Made by a program: the position numbers and the translations under genes. Shown here in pieces: positions 42,003-50,877 of a stretch of 64,000 nt of DNA. The stretch comes from Bradyrhizobium algeriense (GTDB lineage: Bacteria; Pseudomonadota; Alphaproteobacteria; Rhizobiales; Xanthobacteraceae). The DNA is taken from NCBI RefSeq assembly GCF_003062295.1, contig NZ_PYCN01000011.1, positions 155,225-219,224 on the forward strand. Direction: 5' to 3'. The notes below the pieces were generated by a model. It was not told the origin of the DNA. It saw nothing but the letters and a program-made list of their open reading frames with translations, and ran no database searches. How positions within the stretch are numbered: the stretch's first letter is position 1; every line of letters starts with the position of its first letter.

Positions 42003-43952
42003 CTAATGCGTCCGTTCGCCCGGCGCGAACTCGCCGTCGTGCTGGATGGATTCGCTCTCGACATATTGCAGGTCGAGGGAGGAATACACGATGCTGCGAT
42101 TGCGGCCGAGACGCTTGGCTTCATAGAGCGCGGTGTCGGCTTCCCCCACTAACGCTGCTTCGTCGAACGTCGAGCGGTTTCTGGCGGCGACGCCCGCGCT
42201 GATGGTGATGTATCCGCGGCTGGAGGCCGTGTTCGGAATGCCCAGGGCTCGCACGGTCAGCCGGATGCTCTCGGCAACCTTCAGGGCGGCGTCTTCCGTT
42301 GTATTCGGCAGCACGACGGCGAATTCCTCGCCGCCATAACGCGCGGACAGGCCTGACGTATTGGCGGTCGCATCGCCGATGGCTTTCGCAACCACCTGCA
42401 GGCAACGGTCGCCGGCCTGATGTCCGTAGGTGTCGTTGTAGCCCTTGAAATTGTCGATATCGAACAGCAGCACCGCAATCTCTTCGCAGGATTCGTATTC
42501 GCGCCGCAGGAAGCCGTCGAAGGTGCGGCGGTTGGTGAGGTTGGTCAGTCCATCGGTTGCAGCAAGCTGGGTGAGGCGGCGGTTGAGCTGGGTCAGTTCG
42601 TCTTCCATCCGCTTGCGTTCGGTGACGTCGCGGATGACGCAGAGAAATTCCGTCCGCGTGGGGTCGTCCGTTTCCGACGCCAGCTTGAACTTGCTTTCCA
42701 CCCACGCCAGCGTTCCGTCGCCGCGATAGTGTCGAAACACGACTGTGCTGACGCTGTCGACGCCATTGAGCCGTGCGGTCGCCGATTTGACGCTCTCCCT
42801 GTCATCGCGATGCATCAGATCAAAGCATGATTTGCCGATAAGATCCTTTGGGCGCAATCCCAGCACCGGCTCGGCCGACTGCGAAACATAGCGGAGCAAG
42901 CTGCGGGCATCGATCAGGATGATGATGTCGGCGATGTTGTTGGCCAGCAATCGATAGTGCGCCTCGCGCTCGCGCAGTGCGCGCTCGATCTTGTTGCGGA
43001 AGCGGAACTGCAGGGCTAGCAACGCAGCCAGCATCAGGATCATGCACAACAGCACGCTGGCGACGATGACGTCGGTCCGCAACCCCTTCCACCATTCGGA
43101 AAGCAGCCAGTCTTCCGACACGGCCACGGTGACGACTGCCGGATAATGCGGCGTTTCCTCGTAGCCGAAATATTTCACGATGCCGTCGAACGGCGAGACG
43201 ATCTTGTAGTATCCGACAGAGCTCAACTTGAGATGCCGTGAGAACAGGTCGGTCCTGGAAAGATCGGTGCTCTTGTCCGACAGCGGCCAGCGTATCAGGA
43301 GCGTACCATCATTGCGTATTAGGCTGATGCCGCCGTCGGGGCCGAGCTGGAATGTCCGGTAAAAGCCGTTGAAATAATCCTTGTCGATCGCTGCGGCGAC
43401 GACCCCGCCGAAGCTGCCGTCGAGCTTGGTGATACGTTTCGACAGAACAATCATCGAGGATTGATTGTCCATACGGGACTGCATCAACTCGCTAATCCGA
43501 AGCGTATTGTCCGGCGTATCGCGATGATAGGCAAAATAACTCCGGTCCGAGACGTTGTGGCGCGGCGTTTCCGGAAATGACGAATAACGCCAGTTGCCCT
43601 TGGCATCGGCGACGCCGATGCCGCGCAATTGGGGCAGCGTTTTCGCCGTTTCAGTCAGGTATTTGTTGAACCGGTCCGGCTCGGGATCCCGGTACTTCAG
43701 CAAGTCCACCATTCCCGCCATCGCGATATCGACGGCCTGAAGCGTGTGCGAGGCGTGTTCGGCCAGCGAATGCGCGAGGTTCTGGATCTCGGAGCTGCCG
43801 CTCGCCAGCGCCGCCTTCTTGGCGTCGAGCGCCTTCCAGGCCATGACGCCCAGCACGCAGGCGGTCATGACAAGCGCAAACGTGATGACCACGGCCGTCG
43901 ATGGTACCCGCCGCAGCGGCCCGCCGGGGTCTGGGGGATTTCGATGGGGCAT
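42003..43952 (-). CDS. Diguanylate cyclase with Cache sensor and PAS
   Basis: 649 residues. TM1 at ~20-42, periplasmic dCache sensor (~45-285; SDRSYFAYHRDTPDNTLRIS), TM2 at ~292-312, PAS/PAC (~330-450), then GGDEF with DGLTNLTNRRTFDGF, FDIDNFKGYNDTYGH and the active-site ARYGGEEFAVV. The RxxD product-inhibition site expected just before the GGEEF strand is absent (NTSGLSA there), so the enzyme may lack feedback control. It makes cyclic-di-GMP; no EAL domain. Confidence 0.9.
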   Translation of the reverse strand: MPHRNPPDPGGPLRRVPSTAVVITFALVMTACVLGVMAWKALDAKKAALASGSSEIQNLAHSLAEHASHTLQAVDIAMAGMVDLLKYRDPEPDRFNKYLTETAKTLPQLRGIGVADAKGNWRYSSFPETPRHNVSDRSYFAYHRDTPDNTLRISELMQSRMDNQSSMIVLSKRITKLDGSFGGVVAAAIDKDYFNGFYRTFQLGPDGGISLIRNDGTLLIRWPLSDKSTDLSRTDLFSRHLKLSSVGYYKIVSPFDGIVKYFGYEETPHYPAVVTVAVSEDWLLSEWWKGLRTDVIVASVLLCMILMLAALLALQFRFRNKIERALREREAHYRLLANNIADIIILIDARSLLRYVSQSAEPVLGLRPKDLIGKSCFDLMHRDDRESVKSATARLNGVDSVSTVVFRHYRGDGTLAWVESKFKLASETDDPTRTEFLCVIRDVTERKRMEDELTQLNRRLTQLAATDGLTNLTNRRTFDGFLRREYESCEEIAVLLFDIDNFKGYNDTYGHQAGDRCLQVVAKAIGDATANTSGLSARYGGEEFAVVLPNTTEDAALKVAESIRLTVRALGIPNTASSRGYITISAGVAARNRSTFDEAALVGEADTALYEAKRLGRNRSIVYSSLDLQYVESESIQHDGEFAPGERTH

Positions 43953-44205
43953 GTCGTGCCTTGATGACCGCGCCAGACCTCGTTGGCGGCGACGCGCGAG
44001 AGGAATCTAAGAGGCGGCCGGTGCCAAAGGGTTAACGGATCGGTCCGGGAAACAACGGAGCCGCGATTTCGTCCGGGTTCCATTCCGGGAACCGGGACGG
44101 GCGCCCAAGGCAGGGCGGCTATTTGCGAAGCGGGTTTCCGAACCGCGAAGCCGCCGGTGCTGCACGGGACTTGACATCCGGGCAGTTCCGTCAGATATTT
44201 CTGTC

Positions 44206-44763
44206 ATGACAGAAACAACCGACAAGAAGAAACTCCCGGCCGTCGTCGAGCGGTTCATCCTGCACTGGGGCGACATGGGGGACGAGTGGGGCGTCAACCG
44301 CTCCGTGAGCCAGATCCACGGCCTGCTGTATCTCGCCGAGGCGCCGATGACGGCGGAGGATATCGCCGAGACGCTCGGCATGGCGCGGTCCAACGTCTCC
44401 AACTCCATCAAGGAATTGCTGGCCTGGAACCTGATCCGCCGGGTGCCGATCCTTGGTGACCGCCGCGATCATTTCGAGGCGGAGACCGACATCTGGGAAG
44501 TGGCGGCGCGGATCGCCGCCCGCCGCAAGGAGCGTGAGATCGACCCCGCGGTCGATGCGCTGCGCGCCTGCGTCTCCGACGCGGCTGACGATCCGACCAT
44601 CAGCCCGGTCGCAAGCAAGCGGTTAAAGGAAATGCTGGCTTTCACCGAACTGGTCGACCGCTGGTACATGCAAATGCTCAACGTGCCGCGGCCGAGGCTG
44701 GTCGCGCTGATCAAGCTTGGCGAGAAGATCGTCAGTTTCTTGCCGGCGGGGAAAGCCAAGTAG
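44206..44763 (+). CDS. GbsR/MarR-family transcriptional regulator
   Basis: 185 residues. Winged helix (EDIAETLGMARSNVSNSIKE, LLAWNLIRRVPILGDRRDHF) with the N-terminal extension VVERFILHWGDMGDEWGVNR typical of the GbsR branch. It is followed within 30 bases by the DUF4166 and TIGR01777 genes, which it may regulate. A ligand is unknown. Confidence 0.87.
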   Translation: MTETTDKKKLPAVVERFILHWGDMGDEWGVNRSVSQIHGLLYLAEAPMTAEDIAETLGMARSNVSNSIKELLAWNLIRRVPILGDRRDHFEAETDIWEVAARIAARRKEREIDPAVDALRACVSDAADDPTISPVASKRLKEMLAFTELVDRWYMQMLNVPRPRLVALIKLGEKIVSFLPAGKAK

Positions 44764-44790
44764 GGCTGAGGGGCAGGGCAGGAGCGTGTA

Positions 44791-45456
44791 ATGGCGTCCA
44801 CAAGAGTACCAAGGTTTCCCGCAACGCCTGCCTCGAACACTATCCTGCTCGACGACCACCGCTTCCACGATCTGTTGCCCGACGAGGATTGGGGTCGGCT
44901 GCCGCTGGCGATCTGGCGGCGCTTTTCGAAGCGTTTTGCCGATGGCGAGACCGTTGTCTATGTCGGCACGATAGAGGAGGCGAGTTTCAGCCGCGCCGGC
45001 TGGTGGCTGGCGCAGCTCGCGCGGGTCATCGGCGGGCCGCTGCCGACCGGCGTCGAGACCGGTGTCCCGATGGTCGTGACGGTGACCGAGGACGCGGCGA
45101 GTGGCGGCCAGATCTGGACCCGCATCTGCGCGCGCAGCCATGGCTTTCCGCAGGTCATCCATTCCGCCAAGCGCTTTGCCGGACCGACCGGGCTCGAAGA
45201 ATATGTCGGCTACGGCATCAGCATGGCGTTGCTCATATCCGTCGAGCACGAAGCCCTGGTGTTTCGCAGCGTCGGCTATTCCCTGCAGATCGGGCCGTTG
45301 AGGCTGCCGCTGCCGCCACGGCTCACGCCCGGCGATCTCACCGTGACCCATTCCGATCTCGGCGGCGGCACGTTCCGCTTCACGCTGGAGATCGTTCATC
45401 CGCGCTTCGGCAAGCTCATTCGCCAGTCCGCAAAGTTCCGGGAGGCCGCATCATGA
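44791..45456 (+). CDS. DUF4166 domain protein
   Basis: 221 residues. FHDLLPDEDWGRLPLAIWRR, FSRAGWWLAQLARVIGGPLP, and a C-terminal beta-rich part (GGGTFRFTLEIVHPRFGKLI) match DUF4166. In other genomes this domain is often fused to saccharopine-dehydrogenase-like or epimerase proteins; here the next gene, an epimerase, overlaps it by ATGA, so the two products probably act together. Confidence 0.8.
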   Translation: MASTRVPRFPATPASNTILLDDHRFHDLLPDEDWGRLPLAIWRRFSKRFADGETVVYVGTIEEASFSRAGWWLAQLARVIGGPLPTGVETGVPMVVTVTEDAASGGQIWTRICARSHGFPQVIHSAKRFAGPTGLEEYVGYGISMALLISVEHEALVFRSVGYSLQIGPLRLPLPPRLTPGDLTVTHSDLGGGTFRFTLEIVHPRFGKLIRQSAKFREAAS

Positions 45457-46889
45457 CGTCGCTGCTTTGGATCCTGATCGCCATTCAGGTCGTGATGGGC
45501 GTGTTCGACACGTTCTATCACCATGAGCTGACCGAGCGGCTCGCATGGCGTCCCTCGCAGCGCTACGAGCTGCAGCTTCATAGCCTGCGCAACATGCTCT
45601 ATGCGCTGCTGTTCCTGGTGCTGGGCTGGCTGGAAGTGCACGGCATCCTTGCGATGCTGATCATTGCGGTGCTGGCCGCCGAAATCGTCATCACGCTGAT
45701 GGATTTCGTCGAGGAGGACATGAGCCGGAAACTGCCGGCCAGCGAACGCATCAATCACACGCTGCTGGCGATCAATTACGGCGCCATCCTGGTGCTGCTG
45801 CTGCCGGTCCTGATCGATTGGGCGATGCAGCCGACCGGCGTCAAATCGGCTTACACCGGTTGGCTCAGCCTGATCGCGGCGGCGGCAGCCGTGGGCGCGG
45901 CGCTGTGCGGCCTGCGCGATTTCACCGCCTCGAAGCGTCTGGCCCGTATGACCAGCGTGCCGGCGGCAGGCCTGGTCGAAAAATTACAGGGACGGCAAAC
46001 GGTGCTGGTGACCGGCGCCACCGGCTTTATCGGCAGCCGTTTGGTGGCAGGCCTGAGCGGCGCGGGCCATCAGGTCATCGCGCTGGTGCGCAATCCAGCC
46101 AAAGCCGAAATGTTGTCGCCGCCGATCATGCTGATCACGAGCCTCGACCAGCTTCCAGCGGACAGCCGCATCGACGCGATCGTCAATCTCGCGGGCGAGC
46201 CGATCGGCAACGGGCTCTGGACCGACGCCAAGCGCCGAAAAATCCTCGACTCCCGCATCAACATGACCGGCGACATCGTCAAGCTGATTGCGCGGCTCGA
46301 ACGCAAGCCGGCCGTGCTGGTCTCCGGCTCCGCGATCGGCTGGTACGGGCTCTGGCAGGACCAGGTGCTGACGGAGTCGGCAAAATCGCACGCCTGCTTC
46401 AGTCACGAACTCTGCGACGCCTGGGAGAACGCGGCGCGTCCGGCGGAAGAACATGGCGTGCGCGTGGTCTGTCTGCGGATCGGCCTCGTGATCGGCACCG
46501 ATGGCGGCTTCATCACGCGGATGCTGACGCCGTTCGAATTCGGTCTTGGCGGACCGCTGGGCTCGGGCCGGCAGTGGATGTCGTGGATCGAGCGCGACGA
46601 TCTGATCCGCCTGATCGCCCATGTGATCGCAAAGCCTGAGCTGGCAGGGCCGATCAACGCCACCGCACCGATCCCCGTGACCAATCTGAAATTCACCGAA
46701 GAACTCAGCCGCCGCTTGCACCGGCCCGCGGTGTTCCGCATTCCCGGCGGGCTGCTGCGCCGTGTCGGCGGCGACTTCGCCGATGAATTGCTGTTGGGCG
46801 GCCAGCGCGTGCTGCCGAACAAGGCGCTCAGCAACGGCTTCGTATTCCGGCACGAAACGCTGCGCAGCGCATTCGAGGCGATCTTGTGA
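45453..46889 (+). CDS. TIGR01777-type NAD(P)-dependent epimerase with membrane N-terminus
   Basis: 478 residues from ATG 45453, overlapping the DUF4166 stop. Four to five helices in residues 1-155 (LLWILIAIQVVMGVFDTFYH, LLAINYGAILVLLLPVLI), then a Rossmann SDR domain: VLVTGATGFIGSRLV, NLAGEPIGNGLWTDAKRR, SGSAIGWYG (the usual catalytic Tyr position), RIGLVIG. It ends with the TIGR01777 C-terminus (GGDFADELLLGGQRVLPNKA). Reaction unknown; membrane tethering suggests a lipid-type substrate. Confidence 0.85.
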   Translation: MTSLLWILIAIQVVMGVFDTFYHHELTERLAWRPSQRYELQLHSLRNMLYALLFLVLGWLEVHGILAMLIIAVLAAEIVITLMDFVEEDMSRKLPASERINHTLLAINYGAILVLLLPVLIDWAMQPTGVKSAYTGWLSLIAAAAAVGAALCGLRDFTASKRLARMTSVPAAGLVEKLQGRQTVLVTGATGFIGSRLVAGLSGAGHQVIALVRNPAKAEMLSPPIMLITSLDQLPADSRIDAIVNLAGEPIGNGLWTDAKRRKILDSRINMTGDIVKLIARLERKPAVLVSGSAIGWYGLWQDQVLTESAKSHACFSHELCDAWENAARPAEEHGVRVVCLRIGLVIGTDGGFITRMLTPFEFGLGGPLGSGRQWMSWIERDDLIRLIAHVIAKPELAGPINATAPIPVTNLKFTEELSRRLHRPAVFRIPGGLLRRVGGDFADELLLGGQRVLPNKALSNGFVFRHETLRSAFEAIL

Positions 46890-46933
46890 CGGGCGGTGGG
46901 CTCATCGGGCGCAATGTTCGAACGGAGGCGAGC

Positions 46934-47302
46934 ATGTATTCCAATAGATGTCGTGCAGCGGGAGGCTGGATCGCTGGATGCTTGGCTGCAACCGCTGTCA
47001 TATCCTCCCTTGCAGTGAATGTGCGCCTTTCCGAGATGCTGCCTTTCTCACTTCTGATATTTGCCGTCACTTGCGTGCTGACTGCGATCCCGGCTGCCCT
47101 GACCATCTGGTTGAGCCGGAGATTTCGGATACGATCTTTCTTGTTCTTTGCGTGCAGCGGTGCCGCGATCGGAGTTCTGGCTCAGGGTTTCCTGTTTCAA
47201 TCCATCTCGCTTGTCAGCTGGCTTTTCGTTGTAGCCGGATTTGCTGCTGGACTGATCTATTGGTTGGTGGCCGAACGGCACGTTAGCGGCGAGCCGGCCT
47301 AG
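46934..47302 (+). CDS. Small membrane protein (122 aa)
   Basis: ATG 46934 with GGAGG six bases upstream; a GTG at 46886 overlapping the previous stop is an alternative. Four hydrophobic helices (GWIAGCLAATAVISSLAV, MLPFSLLIFAVTCVLTAIPA, FFACSGAAIGVLAQGFL, WLFVVAGFAAGLIYWLV). No family recognised. Likely the last gene of the GbsR operon; convergent with the kinase at 47308. Confidence 0.65.
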   Translation: MYSNRCRAAGGWIAGCLAATAVISSLAVNVRLSEMLPFSLLIFAVTCVLTAIPAALTIWLSRRFRIRSFLFFACSGAAIGVLAQGFLFQSISLVSWLFVVAGFAAGLIYWLVAERHVSGEPA

Positions 47303-47307
47303 CGCCG

Positions 47308-48831
47308 TCACCGCGGCAGCTTCGCGATTGCCTGGCTGAGTTCGTGGATTTCGTAGGGCTTGCGCAGAATGGGAAAATCGCCGCGCACGCTCAGCGCGGC
47401 ATCGCTGTAGCCACTGGCCAGCAGGATCGGCAGTCCGGGCCTGACAGCCTTCAGGTGGCGCGCCAGACCGAGACCGTCCATTTTGCCGGGCATCACGATG
47501 TCGGAGAAGACGAGGTCTACGCCGTCGAGCTCGATTTCGCGCAAGGCCGCTTCGGCATTCGCCACCCTGCGGACGGTGTAGCCGAGCTGTTCGAGCAGGC
47601 CGGCGCTGACGGATGCGACCTCCGGATTGTCCTCGACCAGCAGCACGGTGCCGCTGCCTCCGATCTCCACCGCATTGGCGTCCTCGGCCTCAGGCGCGGT
47701 TTCCTTTCGCGGCAGCAGGATCGTGATCCTGGTGCCCTTGCCGAGTTCGCTCGCCACCTTGACCGTTCCGCCGGCCTGATGGGCGAAGCCATGAACCTGC
47801 GACAGTCCCAAGCCGGTACCCTTGCCGATCGGCTTGGTGGTGAAGAAGGGATCGAAGATCTTGCCGAGGATATCGGGCGCGATGCCGGCGCCGGTGTCTT
47901 CGACCGAAATCGCGACCTGTCCACCTGCGCCGGCTTCGCCGCCGGGCGTAACGTTGTGCGCCGATATCGTGATGACGCCGCCGCCGGCCATGGCGTCGCG
48001 CGCGTTGACGACGAGATTGACCAGCGCCGTTTCGAACTCGGCAACGTCGACCATGACCGGCCAGACGTCAGGCTCGACGTCGATTTGCAGCGTCACCGCG
48101 CTGCCGACGCCGGTGTCGAGCACTTCGCGCACCGCATCGATCCGTTCGGCAACGTCGATCGCTTGCGGATTGACGCTCTGCCGCCGTGCGAATGTCAGCA
48201 ACTGGCTGGTGAGGGAGGCGCCGCGCTTGGTCGCCCCTTCGATCGCCGATATCGCCCGCTGGCATTTGGGATCGTCGCCCACCGCTTTCCTCAGCGTGTG
48301 AAGACTGCCGCTGATGACCATCAGGAGATTGTTGAAATCGTGCGCGACGCCGCCGGTCAGCTGGCCGAGCGCGTCGAGCTTCTGCGATTCCGCGAGCTGC
48401 TGATGCATCTGTTCGAGCTGGAGCTGGGTTTCGCGGCGCTCGGTAATGTCCCGGGTGATCTTGGCGAAACCGACGAGGTGGCCGTCCTCGTGGATGGGAT
48501 CGATGATGACGCTGGCCCAGAAGAAGGTGCCGTCCTTGCGGACGCGCCAGCCTTCCTCCTCGTAGCGGCCCTGTTCCCGGGCGATGCGCAGGGCGCGGAG
48601 CGGCTTGCCGTTCGCGCGGTCGACTTCGGTGTAGAAGCGGGAGAAATGCTGCCCAATAATTTCGTCGGCCGAATAGCCCTTGATCCGCTGGCCGCCGCCA
48701 TTCCAGCTCGTCACTACGCCGTCCGGATCCAGCATGTAGAGCGCGTAGTCGGCAACGCCTTCAACCAGGAGTCGGAAGTTACGTTCGGATTCGAATAGAT
48801 CCCTTTGCTGCTGCTGATCTTTCCTGAACAT
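47308..48831 (-). CDS. PAS hybrid histidine kinase with receiver (507 aa)
   Basis: One PAS/PAC unit (~18-130; GYSADEIIGQHFSRFY), HisKA with GGVAHDFNNLL, HATPase_c (NARDAM, DTGAGI, FFTTKPIGKGTGLGL) and a C-terminal receiver (LLVEDNPE, FSDIVMPGKMDG, LRKPYE). It is cytoplasmic. It is the same type as 33689-36139 with one PAS instead of three. No dedicated response regulator nearby. Confidence 0.9.
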   Translation of the reverse strand: MFRKDQQQQRDLFESERNFRLLVEGVADYALYMLDPDGVVTSWNGGGQRIKGYSADEIIGQHFSRFYTEVDRANGKPLRALRIAREQGRYEEEGWRVRKDGTFFWASVIIDPIHEDGHLVGFAKITRDITERRETQLQLEQMHQQLAESQKLDALGQLTGGVAHDFNNLLMVISGSLHTLRKAVGDDPKCQRAISAIEGATKRGASLTSQLLTFARRQSVNPQAIDVAERIDAVREVLDTGVGSAVTLQIDVEPDVWPVMVDVAEFETALVNLVVNARDAMAGGGVITISAHNVTPGGEAGAGGQVAISVEDTGAGIAPDILGKIFDPFFTTKPIGKGTGLGLSQVHGFAHQAGGTVKVASELGKGTRITILLPRKETAPEAEDANAVEIGGSGTVLLVEDNPEVASVSAGLLEQLGYTVRRVANAEAALREIELDGVDLVFSDIVMPGKMDGLGLARHLKAVRPGLPILLASGYSDAALSVRGDFPILRKPYEIHELSQAIAKLPR

Positions 48832-48931
48832 CCGAATGCCCGTTTAAGAGGCGCAAACGCACAACGTGCCGATTGGTTCCCTAAAAATCGGCTTTTTAAC
48901 GAAACGGTCGTTACGCCGGCGAAACGTTCCG

Positions 48932-49786
48932 TTACGCCGGGGTAACCACACTCCTGAACGTCGCTGCCAGCGTCCGCAATGCCGAGAGCTTGGCGGGGTC
49001 GCTGACCTTCGAGTGCAGCATCACCTTCGAGGAAGAAAGCCGCGGCAGCCCTTCGGCCGGCCCGATATCGACCAGGCCCTGCGGCGCGATCCGCCGGGCC
49101 AGCGGCGCGACCGCAAGGCCGGCCAATGCGGCCGCGACCACGGCGGTGACGCCGCCGCCGACAAAGCGCTCGCTCCAGGCGATGCCGGCTTTATCGAGGG
49201 CGCGGATGGCGAGCGCGCGCACGCCGCAGGGCGGCGCCAGCGTGGCGAGAGGCAGCGTCTCACCGCGGCGCCAGACCAGGCGCTTGGCGGCGAACCAGCC
49301 GAACGCGTCCTCCGTCAGCTTCTCGCCGCCGCGGCGGCTGCCTTCCTGGCGCACCACTACGGCGTCGAGTTCGCCGGCATCGTAGGCATCCAGCATCTGG
49401 CGCGAAAAGCCGATCGTCACGGAAAGCGCCAGTTGCGACGACACCGCGTGCAGCCGTTCGAGCAGCGGTACCAGTTCCGCTCCCGCGGCGTGATCGGAAA
49501 TCCCGAGCGACAATTGCTGACGCGCGGGCGTCTCGCCCGACAGCGCGCGGTCATGCGCCTCGATCAGCGCGTGGGCGTGGGGCAGGAACGCAGCACCCGC
49601 GGCGGTCAGCGCGACCGCCCGCGGCGAGCGCTCGACCAGCCGCTTGCCGACCACGCTCTCCAGCCGCTGCAGCTTCATGCTGACTGACGCTTGCGTCGTG
49701 CCCAGTGCCTCGGCGGCGCGGGTAAAGCTCTGCAGTTCGGCGACCAGCAGGAACGCCTGAACGGTATCGATATCCAGCGTGCTCAT
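48932..49786 (-). CDS. LysR-family transcriptional regulator
   Basis: 284 residues from ATG 49786 (an in-frame ATG at 49810 is possible). N-terminal winged HTH (VQAFLLVAELQSFTRAAEAL, GTTQASVSMKLQRLE), then a periplasmic-binding-like effector domain. Divergent from the tautomerase gene at 49904, the classic LysR arrangement, so it probably controls that gene and itself from the 117-base gap. Confidence 0.9.
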   Translation of the reverse strand: MSTLDIDTVQAFLLVAELQSFTRAAEALGTTQASVSMKLQRLESVVGKRLVERSPRAVALTAAGAAFLPHAHALIEAHDRALSGETPARQQLSLGISDHAAGAELVPLLERLHAVSSQLALSVTIGFSRQMLDAYDAGELDAVVVRQEGSRRGGEKLTEDAFGWFAAKRLVWRRGETLPLATLAPPCGVRALAIRALDKAGIAWSERFVGGGVTAVVAAALAGLAVAPLARRIAPQGLVDIGPAEGLPRLSSSKVMLHSKVSDPAKLSALRTLAATFRSVVTPA

Positions 49787-49803
49787 GTCATCATCAATAT
49801 CTG

Positions 49804-49828
49804 TTATCATTGTTATGAAGAGAGATAA
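49804..49828. promoter_or_regulatory. Possible LysR operator
   Basis: TTATC-N15-GATAA dyad in the AT-rich gap between the divergent lysR and tautomerase genes. Spacing is compatible with a LysR recognition site; no experimental support. Confidence 0.35.
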
Positions 49829-49903
49829 GATACCAAAATGATGCGCGCGGGTCTAGATATCGAGGGGCGCGATGCCAGCGCGCCTTATCGAAGGAGAACG
49901 ACC

Positions 49904-50332
49904 ATGCCGCTCATCACCGTTACCTATTCCAGCGTCCGCAAGTCGCCGTCGCTGAAGGCTGAGATTGCGTCCACCGTGAGCGATCTCACCGCGCGAATCC
50001 TGCGCAAGGATCCCAAGGTCACCGCCATCATCGTGAAATCGGTCGATGCTGCCGACTGGTTCGCCGGCGGCCAGTCACTCGCCGAGCAGAGCCTCGCCAG
50101 CTTCTGGCTCGACGTTCATGTTAGCGAGGGCACCAACACCAAGGACGAGAAGGCCGCCTATCTCGCCGCGCTGTTCCAGCGCATGGGCGAACTGCTCGGG
50201 CCGCTGCATGAGGAAAGCTATGCCCATGTCGACGAGGTCAGGGGCGATGCCTACGGCTTCGGCGGCCTCACCCAGGAGCGCCGCTATATCGCTGGCAAGC
50301 TAGCGGTCGCGCCGCAGAAGGTTGCGGCGTGA
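49904..50332 (+). CDS. Tautomerase-family protein
   Basis: 142 residues from ATG 49904 (GGAG upstream; the frame opens at 49838). After Met removal the N-terminal Pro of MPLITVTY would be the catalytic base of 4-oxalocrotonate-tautomerase-type enzymes. It is longer than the 60-residue 4-OT and has two beta-alpha-beta units (KAEIASTVSDLTARIL; KAAYLAALFQRMGELL). Substrate unknown. Divergent from LysR 48932-49786. Confidence 0.82.
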   Translation: MPLITVTYSSVRKSPSLKAEIASTVSDLTARILRKDPKVTAIIVKSVDAADWFAGGQSLAEQSLASFWLDVHVSEGTNTKDEKAAYLAALFQRMGELLGPLHEESYAHVDEVRGDAYGFGGLTQERRYIAGKLAVAPQKVAA

Positions 50333-50346
50333 AGATTGCCTGACTT

Positions 50347-50373
50347 GCGGACGGCGCCTGTAGCGCCGTCCGC
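50347..50373. terminator. Perfect hairpin between convergent tautomerase genes
   Basis: GCGGACGGCGC pairs exactly with GCGCCGTCCGC around CTGTA. No T-run on either side. It probably separates the two convergent transcripts. Confidence 0.65.
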
Positions 50374-50383
50374 GCATGCGCTG

Positions 50384-50785
50384 TCAACGCGAGACCATCG
50401 GCCCATGATGGTCGCCGAATGGAAGGCCACGCCCGAGCGACCAGTCCACCGGGGCATTTTCAGTGAGCACGATCATGATGTCGTCGCCGGAAAATCCGGC
50501 GCGGACGGCCTGGTCCGCGATCCGCCGAAACAGGTTTTTCTTCTGATCGATCGTGCGCCCTTCGAGAAACAGAATCTCGATGATCGACGCGTCCGGCGTG
50601 CGCGCGACGTCAGGGAAGGTTGGGTCGATGAACATCATCTCCGGCGCATAGACCGAAACGAGTTGAAACCGGTCCTTGGGCGGCACGCCACAGGTCTCGA
50701 CAAGACCCTCATGCACGGCGTTGGCAAGGGCGCGAATTTGGGCCGGCGCCAGATGGACTGGAACAGATATGCGGGCGAGGGGCAT
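50384..50785 (-). CDS. Tautomerase-family protein
   Basis: 133 residues from ATG 50785 (GGAG upstream); the open frame extends to 50866. MPLARISVPVHLAPAQIRAL again gives Pro2, the catalytic base. Later EILFLEGRTIDQKKNLFRRI is the second beta-alpha unit of MSAD-like tautomerases. Divergent from LysR 50878-51771. Only distantly similar to 49904-50332. Confidence 0.8.
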   Translation of the reverse strand: MPLARISVPVHLAPAQIRALANAVHEGLVETCGVPPKDRFQLVSVYAPEMMFIDPTFPDVARTPDASIIEILFLEGRTIDQKKNLFRRIADQAVRAGFSGDDIMIVLTENAPVDWSLGRGLPFGDHHGPMVSR

Positions 50786-50834
50786 GAGGAGGTCTCCGGG
50801 GTTCTGGACCTCCGTCCTATTCATGCTAGAAATG

Positions 50835-50848
50835 GAGATAAATTTCTC
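50835..50848. promoter_or_regulatory. Small dyad GAGATAAATTTCTC in the tautomerase-lysR gap
   Basis: GAGA...TCTC dyad with an AT core, located 30 bases upstream of lysR 50878 and 50 bases upstream of the tautomerase start. Candidate LysR or promoter element; inference only. Confidence 0.3.
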
Positions 50849-50877
50849 TTTTTGATAAATACTCATACCTAAAAGTC

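Noticed and set aside
47344..48798. 484-codon plus-strand frame opposite the hybrid kinase
   Set aside because: Antisense shadow; no domain.
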